A stretch of 64,000 bases of DNA from Desmodus rotundus (Eukaryota > Chordata > Mammalia > Chiroptera > Phyllostomidae): NCBI RefSeq assembly GCF_022682495.2, contig NW_026527303.1, positions 18,251-82,250 on the forward strand, given 5' to 3'. Every line of letters starts with the position of its first letter. Positions within the stretch are counted from its first letter, which is position 1. Both the position numbers and the translations under genes were made by a program. Of the stretch, positions 1 through 7,491 are shown piece by piece. The notes beneath the pieces are model-generated. The model was not told the origin of the DNA. It did not search any database and saw only the letters and a program-made list of their open reading frames with translations.

Positions 1-57
1 CACTGTGCGGGGCTGGGAGTGCTGCTGGCAAGTGTGGCCCAGGGGAAATCGAGCGGT

Positions 58-71
58 CCTCTGGGTGGCAG
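58..71 (+). promoter_or_regulatory. CTCF-like motif in monomer A
   Basis: CCTCTGGGTGGCAG matches the published core CCGCGNGGNGGCAG at 12 of 14 positions. It recurs at unit start +57. Binding is inferred only. Confidence 0.4.
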
Positions 72-137
72 GGTGGGCTTCCGTTACCCAGACAGGTGCC
101 TAGGGTCCCTGTGAAAATGGTCTGACAGGTTAAGGGT

Positions 138-151
138 GGGTCACGTGACCC
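138..151. promoter_or_regulatory. Palindromic E-box in monomer A (USF/MYC/TFE type)
   Basis: GGGTCACGTGACCC is a perfect 14-bp palindrome around CACGTG. The flanking T and A fit the GTCACGTGAC preference of USF and MiT/TFE factors. In U8, U18, U19, U21, U23 and U25 a C-to-T change shortens the palindrome but leaves CACGTG intact. Confidence 0.6.
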
Positions 152-180
152 GAGGGTGACTTGTGGTAGGGGAGCCTGAG

Positions 181-192
181 TGCGGATGCGCG
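181..192 (+). promoter_or_regulatory. NRF1-like site in monomer A (one mismatch)
   Basis: TGCGGATGCGCG fits the NRF1 consensus YGCGCAYGCGCR except at the fifth base. It lies 29 bp after the E-box, the same arrangement as in C. Confidence 0.45.
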
Positions 193-255
193 GCCAGGTC
201 TAGGCCCGAAACTAACCAGCCGCGGCTCGGACAAAAGCCATCTCCTGGGGGCCTC

Positions 256-311
256 CCCCCTGTTCTTCCATCCGTAAAGGGAGACTGCGTTACAGATGGA
301 AGAACAGGGGG
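256..311. repeat. Monomer A inverted repeat (imperfect form in U1)
   Basis: Two 27-bp arms flank a 2-bp spacer. Five of 27 arm pairs are disrupted, one as G-T, by substitutions clustered near the centre. This form occurs in 19 of 26 units. The other seven (U2, U5, U7, U17, U22, U24, U26) have the perfect version, identical in its arms to the B hairpin. Confidence 0.93.
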
Positions 312-923
312 ATCTTCGCAGTGGTGGGGACGAGACGGAGGGGTCTGCGGGTTTGCCGCCCCGCAGGCCAGTTGCTCGCACCCCGGCCCCTGGTGTCCCA
401 GCCCCATGGAGGCAGAGGGCTGTTTATCGCGTGATGCAGGTGTCCTGCGGGGGTCAAGGGACGGCGTGGGCACTCCTCCAGCAAGAGAGGTCGCCTGGGC
501 CCCGAGAGAGCCCCCAGGATAATCCCCAGCCCTGGCCCCCGTGGCTCCAGTGGCCTCCCCAGGCTCCTGCCATGGGGCCTGGACCTGCTCACCCGGGCCC
601 AGGTGAGCCGCAGGTGAATGCCTTTTGTGGACGCCAAGGACCGGAGGCCGCGGATGCCTTCCCGGGGAGGGGGGTTCGAGCTCTGGGGGACCGAGGTCGC
701 AGGGTTCCCATTCGCTTCTTGCATAGTTTAGGCCAGTCTTTACAGAGTGGAATCCGCCAGCTCCAAGTTTGCCGCCTGGGGCATGGTGGGGCCCTTTGAG
801 CCAAAGCAAGACACTTAGCCGCTTAGGGGGAGGCATAGGCCTGAGTCCCCCGGGGAGAACCCGTCGGTGGACGTGGGTTCTGCCCGCCCGAGCGGAATCC
901 ACCTGGCTGGGCACCGTGGCCGG

Positions 924-947
924 CCCCCGCCCCCGCCCTAGGTCCCC
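924..947 (-). promoter_or_regulatory. GC-box and G-quadruplex motif at the end of monomer A
   Basis: On the minus strand four G runs (4, 3, 5 and 5 bases) are separated by loops of 5, 1 and 1 bases, satisfying the usual G3+N1-7 rule. It also contains GGGGGCGGGGG, an Sp1-type GC box. Confidence 0.6.
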
Positions 948-1024
948 AGGTCTTCCCTGGGACCTCAGTCCCTGCGGGGGTGGGAGAACTGCTGGGAAGT
1001 GTGGTCCACGGGAAAACGCGCGGT

Positions 1025-1038
1025 CCTCTGGGTGGCAG
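1025..1038 (+). promoter_or_regulatory. CTCF-like motif in monomer B
   Basis: The same 14-mer as in A, CCTCTGGGTGGCAG, sits at the homologous place. The C equivalent near 1992-2005 reads CCTCAAGATGGAAG and has lost the core. Confidence 0.4.
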
Positions 1039-1147
1039 GGAGGGCTTCCGTTTTCCCGGACACGACCTCAGGGACCCTGTGAACCTGGCAGGATATCTCA
1101 AGGGTGGAGCCCATGCCCGGAGGGAGGCTTGTGGTGGGGGGGCCTGC

Positions 1148-1161
1148 CTGCGCATGCGCAG
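1148..1161. promoter_or_regulatory. NRF1 palindrome in monomer B
   Basis: CTGCGCATGCGCAG is a perfect palindrome containing a full NRF1 consensus (TGCGCATGCGCA, 1149-1160). It recurs in every B monomer at unit start +1147, or one less after an upstream deletion. Confidence 0.65.
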
Positions 1162-1225
1162 CCCCACGTCTGGGCCCGAAACGAACCAGCCGCGGCCGGG
1201 ACAAAAGCCATTTCCTGGGGGCCTC

Positions 1226-1281
1226 CCCCCTGTTCTTCCATCCGTAAAGGGGGACCCCTTTACGGATGGAAGAACAGGGGG
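1226..1281. repeat. Monomer B inverted repeat (perfect 27-bp arms)
   Basis: CCCCCTGTTCTTCCATCCGT begins the left arm and its exact complement ends the right arm; the spacer is GA. It recurs at unit start +1225 (one less after an upstream deletion). It is perfect in 18 units, has an innermost mismatch (GATCCC) in U7, U14, U17, U18, U20 and U24, and has that mismatch plus a one-base deletion in U22 and U26. It could form a cruciform in DNA or a stable hairpin in RNA. Confidence 0.96.
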
Positions 1282-1890
1282 ATCTTCGTAGTGGTGGGGT
1301 CGTGACGGAGGGGTCTGCGGGTTTGCCGCCACGTAGGCCAGTTGCCCCCACCCCGGACCCTGGTGTCCCAGCGCCATGGAGGCAGAGGGCCGCTTATCAA
1401 GGGATGCAGGTGTCCTGCGGGGGTCAAGGGATGGCGTGGGCACTCCCCGGGCGAGGGCGGGCGCCTGGGCCCCAATAGCCCCTGGAGAAATCCCCAGCCC
1501 GGGCCCCCGTGGCTCCACTGGACTCCCCAGGTTCCTGCCATGGGGCCTGGTCCTGCTCACCCGGGCCCAGGTTCGCCGCAGGTGAAAGCCCTTTGCGGAC
1601 GCCCAGGACCGGAGGCCGCGGATGCCTTCATGGGGAGGGGAGTTGAAGCTGTGCGGGACCGAGGTCGCAGCGGTCCCAGTCACTTCTTGTGAAGTTTAGG
1701 CCAGACTTTGGAAAGTGGAAGTAGCCAGGTCCAAGTTTGCCGCCTGGGTGCAGGGTGGGGCGATTTGAGCCACAACAAGACTCCTATCCGCTTAGAGGGG
1801 GGCATAGGCCTGACTCCCAGGGGCGAACCCGTCGGTGGGCATGGGTTCCACCGCCTGGGTCGGCTCCACCTGGCAGGAAACCGTGGCCGG

Positions 1891-1915
1891 CCCCCCGCCC
1901 CCGCCCTGGGTCCCC
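1891..1915 (-). promoter_or_regulatory. GC-box and G-quadruplex motif at the end of monomer B
   Basis: Minus-strand G runs of 4, 3, 5 and 6 bases are separated by loops of 5, 1 and 1. It is homologous to 924-947. Monomer C has lost it through its internal deletion. U19 has one extra C in this tract. Confidence 0.6.
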
Positions 1916-2072
1916 ACGTCTCCCTGGGACCTCAGCCTCTGCGCGGGTGGGAGAACTGCTGGGAAGTGTGGTCCACGGGAAAACGCTCGATCCTCAAGAT
2001 GGAAGGGAGGGCTTCTGTTTCCCCGGACAGGTGCCCAGGGACCCTGTGAAACTGCTCTGACACCTCAAGGGT

Positions 2073-2086
2073 GGGTCACGTGACCC
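2073..2086. promoter_or_regulatory. Palindromic E-box in monomer C
   Basis: The same GGGTCACGTGACCC palindrome as in A lies 30 bp before the NRF1 site. I saw no unit in which it is altered. Confidence 0.6.
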
Positions 2087-2115
2087 CAGGGAGGCTGGTG
2101 GCTGGGGAGCCTGAG

Positions 2116-2127
2116 TGCGCATGCGCG
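2116..2127. promoter_or_regulatory. NRF1 site in monomer C
   Basis: TGCGCATGCGCG is a full match to the NRF1 consensus. It lies 29 bp after the palindromic E-box, a pairing typical of CpG-island promoters. It is unchanged in all units I checked. Confidence 0.65.
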
Positions 2128-2196
2128 GCCCAGGTCTTGGCCCCAAAGCAGCTGGCCGCGGCTCGGAGAAAAGCCATCTCCTGGGGGCCTCCCCAT

Positions 2197-2240
2197 GTTC
2201 TTCCAAACGTAAAGGGGAACCCTTTTACGGATGGAAGAAC
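2197..2240. repeat. Monomer C inverted repeat (21-bp arms, 3 mismatches)
   Basis: GTTCTTCC at the left end pairs with GGAAGAAC at the right end, with 18 of 21 arm pairs matching and a 2-bp spacer (AA). It is the shorter, more eroded homologue of the A and B hairpins and recurs at the same place in every C monomer. Confidence 0.92.
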
Positions 2241-2360
2241 GGCGGGATATTCGCACTGGTGGGGACGGGAGGGAGGGGCCTAGAGGTTTGCCTCCAGGTA
2301 GGCCACTGGCTCGCACAGCGGGCCCAGGTGTCTGAGCCCCAGGGAGGCAGAGGGCCGCTT

Positions 2361-2370
2361 ATCACGTGAT
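2361..2370. promoter_or_regulatory. Second E-box in monomer C
   Basis: ATCACGTGAT is a perfect 10-bp palindrome. In U2, U8, U9, U11 and U14 it is ATCGCGTGAT, the state fixed in monomer A. The B equivalent (ATCAAGGGAT) has lost the core. Confidence 0.5.
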
Positions 2371-2497
2371 GCAGGTGTCCTGCCGGGGTCAAGGGACGGC
2401 GTGGGCACTCACCGGGCGACACAGGACGCCTGGCCCTTAGACAGGCCCCTGGAAAATCCCCCGCCCAGGCCCCCGGTCCCCAAGTCTGTCCTGCGCA

Positions 2498-4994
2498 CAC
2501 TGTGCGGGGCTGGGAGTGCTGCTGGCAAGTGTGGCCCAGGGGAAATCGAGCGGTCCTCTGGGTGGCAGGGTGGGCTTCCGTTACCCAGACAGGTGCCTAG
2601 GGTCCCTGTGAAAATGGTCTGACAGGTTAAGGGTGGGTCACGTGACCCGAGGGTGACTTGTGGTAGGGGAGCCTGAGTGCGGATGCGCGGCCAGGTCTAG
2701 GCCCGAAACTAACCAGCCGCGGCTCGGACAAAAGCCATCTCCTGGGGGCCTCCCCCCTGTTCTTCCATCCGTAAAGGGGGACCCCTTTACGGATGGAAGA
2801 ACAGGGGGATCTTCGCAGTGGTGGGGACGAGACGGAGGGGTCTGCGGGTTTGCCGCCCCGCAGGCCAGTTGCTCGCACCCCGGCCCCTGGTGTCCCAGCC
2901 CCATGGAGGCAGAGGGCTGTTTATCGCGTGATGCAGGTGTCCTGCGGGGGTCAAGGGACGGCGTGGGCACTCCTCCAGCAAGAGAGGGCGCCTGGGCCCC
3001 GAGAGAGCCCCCAGGATAATCCCCAGCCCTGGCCCCCGTGGCTCCAGTGGCCTCCCCAGGCTCCTGCCATGGGGCCTGGACCTGCTCACCCGGGCCCAGG
3101 TGAGCCGTAGGTGAATGCCTTTTGTGGACGCCAAGGACCGGAGGCCGCGGATGCCTTCCCGGGGAGGGGGGTTCGAGCTCTGGGGGACCGAGGTCGCAGG
3201 GGTCCCATTCGCTTCTTGCATAGTTTAGGCCAGTCTTTACAGAGTGGAATCCGCCAGCTCCAAGTTTGCCGCCTGGGGCATGGTGGGGCCCTTTGAGCCA
3301 AAGCAAGACACTTAGCCGCTTAGGGGGAGGCATAGGCCTGAGTCCCCCGGGGAGAACCCGTCGGTGGACGTGGGTTCTGCCCGCCCGAGCGGAATCCACC
3401 TGGCTGGGCACCGTGGCCGGCCCCCGCCCCCGCCCTAGGTCCCCAGGTCTTCCCTGGGACCTCAGTCCCTGCGGGGGTGGGAGAACTGCTGGGAAGTGTG
3501 GTCCACGGGAAAACGCGCGGTCCTCTGGGTGGCAGGGAGGGCTTCCGTTTTCCCGGACACGACCTCAGGGACCCTGTGAACCTGGCAGGATATCTCAAGG
3601 GTGGAGCCCATGCCCGGAGGGAGGCTTGTGGTGGGGGGGCCTGCCTGCGCATGCGCAGCCCCACGTCTGGGCCCGAAACGAACCAGCCGCGGCCGGGACA
3701 AAAGCCATCTCCTGGGGGCCTCCCCCCTGTTCTTCCATCCGTAAAGGGGGACCCCTTTACGGATGGAAGAACAGGGGGATCTTCGTAGTGGTGGGGTCGT
3801 GACGGAGGGGTCTGCGGGTTTGCCGCCACGTAGGCCAGTTGCCCCCACCCCGGACCCTGGTGTCCCAGCGCCATGGAGGCAGAGGGCCGCTTATCAAGGG
3901 ATGCAGGTGTCCTGCGGGGGTCAAGGGATGGCGTGGGCACTCCCCGGGCGAGGGCGGGCGCCTGGGCCCCAATAGCCCCTGGAAAAATCCCCAGCCCGGG
4001 CCCCCGTGGCTCCACTGGACTCCCCAGGTTCCTGCCATGGGGCCTGGTCCTGCTCACCCGGGCCCAGGTTCGCCGCAGGTGAAAGCCCTTTGCAGACGCC
4101 CAGGACCTGAGGCCGCGGATGCCTTCATGGGGAGGGGAGTTGAAGCTGTGCGGGACCGAGGTCGCAGCGGTCCCAGTCACTTCTTGTGAAGTTTAGGCCA
4201 GACTTTGGAGAGTGGAAGTAGCCAGGTCCAAGTTTGCCGCCTGGGTGCAGGGTGGGGCGATTTGAGCCACAACAAGACTCCTATCCGCTTAGGAGGGGGC
4301 ATAGGCCTGACTCCCTGGGGCGAACCCGTCGGTGGGCATGGGTTCCACCGCCTGGGTCGGCTCCACCTGGCAGGAAACCGTGGCCGGCCCCCCGCCCCCG
4401 CCCTGGGTCCCCACGTCTCCCTGGGACCTCAGCCTCTGCGCGGGTGGGAGAACTGCTGGGAAGTGTGGTCCACGGGAAAACGCTCGATCCTCCAGATGGA
4501 AGGGAGGGCTTCTGTTTCCCCGGACAGGTGCCCAGGGACCCTGTGAAACTGCTCTGACACCTCAAGGGTGGGTCACGTGACCCCAGGGAGGCTGGTGGCT
4601 GGGGAGCCTGAGTGCGCATGCGCGGCCCAGGTCTTGGCCCCAAAGCAGCTGGCCGCGGCTCGGAGAAAAGCCATCTCCTGGGGGCCTCCCCATGTTCTTC
4701 CAAACGTAAAGGGGAACCCTTTTACGGATGGAAGAACGGCGGGATATTCGCACTGGTGGGGACGGGAGGGAGGGGCCTACGGGTTTGCCTCCAGGTAGGC
4801 CAGTTTCTCGCACAGCGGGCCCAGGTGTCTGAGCCCCAGGGAGGCAGAGGGCCGCTTATCGCGTGATGCAGGTGTCCTGCCGGGGTCAAGGGACGGCGTG
4901 GGCACTCACCGGGCGACACAGGACGCCTGGCCCTTAGAGAGGCCCCTGGAAAATCCCCCGCCCAGGCCCCCGGTCCCCAAGTCTGTCCTGCGCA
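2498..4994. repeat. Unit U2 (2,497 bp)
   Basis: Both the A hairpin (2753-2808) and the B hairpin (3723-3778) are perfect. The second E-box of C is CGCGTG. Private changes include CTTTGCAGACG near 4090, GACCTGAGG near 4106 and CTCCAGATGG near 4490. Confidence 0.97.
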
Positions 4995-7491
4995 CACTGT
5001 GCGGGGCTGGGAGTGCTGCTGGCAAGTGTGGCCCAGGGGAAATCGAGCGGTCCTCTGGGTGGCAGGGTGGGCTTCCGTTACCCAGACAGGTGCCTAGGGT
5101 CCCTGTGAAAATGGTCTGACAGGTTAAGGGTGGGTCACGTGACCCGAGGGTGACTTGTGGTAGGGGAGCCTGAGTGCGGATGCGCGGCCAGGTCTAGGCC
5201 CGAAACTAACCAGCCGCGGCTCGGACAAAAGCCATCTCCTGGGGGCCTCCCCCCTGTTCTTCCATCCGTAAAGGGAGACTGCGTTACAGATGGAAGAACA
5301 GGGGGATCTTCGCAGTGGTGGGGACGAGACGGAGGGGTCTGCGGGTTTGCCGCCCCGCAGGCCAGTTGCTCGCACCCCGGCCCCTGGTGTCCCAGCCCCA
5401 TGGAGGCAGAGGGCTGTTTATCGCGTGATGCAGGTGTCCTGCGGGGGTCAAGGGACGGCGTGGGCACTCCTCCAGCAAGAGAGGTCGCCTGGGCCCCGAG
5501 AGAGCCCCCAGGATAATCCCCAGCCCTGGCCCCCGTGGCTCCAGTGGCCTCCCCAGGCTCCTGCCATGGGGCCTGGACCTGCTCACCCGGGCCCAGGTGA
5601 GCCGCAGGTGAATGCCTTTTGTGGACGCCAAGGACCGGAGGCCGCGGATGCCTTCCCGGGGAGGGGGGTTCGAGCTCTGGGGGACCGAGGTCGCAGGGTT
5701 CCCATTCGCTTCTTGCATAGTTTAGGCCAGTCTTTACAGAGTGGAATCCGCCAGCTCCAAGTTTGCCGCCTGGGGCATGGTGGGGCCCTTTGAGCCAAAG
5801 CAAGACACTTAGCCGCTTAGGGGGAGGCATAGGCCTGAGTCCCCCGGGGAGAACCCGTCGGTGGACGTGGGTTCTGCCCGCCCGAGCGGAATCCACCTGG
5901 CTGGGCACCGTGGCCGGCCCCCGCCCCCGCCCTAGGTCCCCAGGTCTTCCCTGGGACCTCAGTCCCTGCGGGGGTGGGAGAACTGCTGGGAAGTGTGGTC
6001 CACGGGAAAACGCGCGGTCCTCTGGGTGGCAGGGAGGGCTTCCGTTTTCCCGGACACGACCTCAGGGACCCTGTGAACCTGGCAGGATATCTCAAGGGTG
6101 GAGCCCATGCCCGGAGGGAGGCTTGTGGTGGGGGGGCCTGCCTGCGCATGCGCAGCCCCACGTCTGGGCCCGAAACGAACCAGCCGCGGCCGGGACAAAA
6201 GCCATTTCCTGGGGGCCTCCCCCCTGTTCTTCCATCCGTAAAGGGGGACCCCTTTACGGATGGAAGAACAGGGGGATCTTCGTAGTGGTGGGGTCGTGAC
6301 GGAGGGGTCTGCGGGTTTGCCGCCACGTAGGCCAGTTGCCCCCACCCCGGACCCTGGTGTCCCAGCGCCATGGAGGCAGAGGGCCGCTTATCAAGGGATG
6401 CAGGTGTCCTGCGGGGGTCAAGGGATGGCGTGGGCACTCCCCGGGCGAGGGCGGGCGCCTGGGCCCCAATAGCCCCTGGAGAAATCCCCAGCCCGGGCCC
6501 CCGTGGCTCCACTGGACTCCCCAGGTTCCTGCCATGGGGCCTGGTCCTGCTCACCCGGGCCCAGGTTCGCCGCAGGTGAAAGCCCTTTGCGGACGCCCAG
6601 GACCGGAGGCCGCGGATGCCTTCATGGGGAGGGGAGTTGAAGCTGTGCGGGACCGAGGTCGCAGCGGTCCCAGTCACTTCTTGTGAAGTTTAGGCCAGAC
6701 TTTGGAGAGTGGAAGTAGCCAGGTCCAAGTTTGCCGCCTGGGTGCAGGGTGGGGCGATTTGAGCCACAACAAGACTCCTATCCGCTTAGGAGGGGGCATA
6801 GGCCTGACTCCCTGGGGCGAACCCGTCGGTGGGCATGGGTTCCACCGCCTGGGTCCGCTCCACCTGGCAGGAAACCGTGGCCGGCCCCCCGCCCCCGCCC
6901 TGGGTCCCCACGTCTCCCTGGGACCTCAGCCTCTGCGCGGGTGGGAGAACTGCTGGGAAGTGTGGTCCACGGGAAAACGCTCGATCCTCAAGATGGAAGG
7001 GAGGGCTTCTGTTTCCCCGGACAGGTGCCCAGGGACCCTGTGAAACTGCTCTGACACCTCAAGGGTGGGTCACGTGACCCCAGGGAGGCTGGTGGCTGGG
7101 GAGCCTGAGTGCGCATGCGCGGCCCAGGTCTTGGCCCCAAAGCAGCTGGCCGCGGCTCGGAGAAAAGCCATCTCCTGGGGGCCTCCCCATGTTCTTCCAA
7201 ACGTAAAGGGGAACCCTTTTACGGATGGAAGAACGGCGGGATATTCGCACTGGTGGGGACGGGAGGGAGGGGCCTACAGGTTTGCCTCCAGGTAGGCCAC
7301 TGGCTCGCACAGCGGGCCCAGGTGTCTGAGCCCCAGGGAGGCAGAGGGCCGCTTATCACGTGATGCAGGTGTCCTGCCGGGGTTAAGGGACGGCGTGGGC
7401 ACTCACCGGGCGACACAGGACGCCTGGCCCTTAGAGAGGCCCCTGGAAAATCCCCCGCCCAGGCCCCCGGTCCCCAAGTCTGTCCTGCGCA
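4995..7491. repeat. Unit U3 (2,497 bp)
   Basis: The A hairpin (5250-5305) is imperfect and the B hairpin (6220-6275) perfect. B has CCATTTCCTGG; C has CCTACAGG and GGGTTAAGGG, the C type also seen in U5, U10, U12 and U15. With U4 it forms the first copy of the 4,993-bp duplication. Confidence 0.97.

Larger units (their letters stand above)
22..988. repeat. Monomer A of unit 1 (967 bp)
   Basis: The monomer is taken from the shared anchor CTGCTGG, found at 22, 989, 1956 and again at 2519. A carries in order: the CTCF-like motif (58-71), the palindromic E-box (138-151), a one-mismatch NRF1 site (181-192), the inverted repeat (256-311) and a GC-box/G4 motif (924-947). In other units it lies at unit start +21 to about +987. 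It is clearly homologous to B along its full length, at roughly 80% or more by eye. Confidence 0.93.
989..1955. repeat. Monomer B of unit 1 (967 bp)
   Basis: B has the same length and motif order as A. It has the CTCF-like motif (1025-1038), a perfect NRF1 palindrome (1148-1161), a perfect 56-bp inverted repeat (1226-1281) and a GC-box/G4 motif (1891-1915). The E-box of A and C is degraded here: the matching stretch near 1105-1120 reads GGTGGAGCCCATGCCC. In other units B begins at unit start +988, or one base earlier after an upstream deletion. Confidence 0.93.
1..2497. repeat. Unit U1 (2,497 bp)
   Basis: The A hairpin is the imperfect form and the B hairpin (1226-1281) is perfect. B has CCATTTCCTGG, shared only with U3 and U5. 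C has CCTAGAGG, shared with U4 and U6, and an intact second E-box. A private variant GGAAAGTGG occurs near 1712. Confidence 0.97.
1956..2518. repeat. Monomer C of unit 1 (563 bp, internally deleted)
   Basis: C aligns with the first ~518 bp of B and then jumps to the last ~45 bp. About 404 bp equivalent to B positions ~1509-1908 are missing. The junction lies in GC-rich sequence around 2470-2476, where GGCCCCC meets GGTCCCC. C keeps the E-box (2073-2086), the NRF1 site (2116-2127) and an imperfect inverted repeat (2197-2240), and has a second E-box (2361-2370). It lacks the GC-box/G4 motif, and its CTCF-like site is eroded. Confidence 0.92.

Noticed and set aside
256..311. Rho-independent terminator or CRISPR repeat
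   Set aside because: The inverted repeat has no following T tract, copies are 2.5 kb or ~970 bp apart, and the context is a GC-rich eukaryotic-type satellite, not a bacterial locus.
585..620. CAG/GTGAGC and CAG/GTGAAT splice-donor-like sequences in monomer A
   Set aside because: They look like good donors, but I could not pair them with a convincing acceptor, exon or polyadenylation signal. U9 loses one without other change.
5817..6677. Minus-strand reading frame of 286 codons recurring in every unit, with a 257-codon companion in A
   Set aside because: It is extremely rich in Pro, Gly, Arg and Ser, overlaps equally open frames on the other strand, has no recognisable domain and tracks GC content. 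Single-base indels between units are not avoided.
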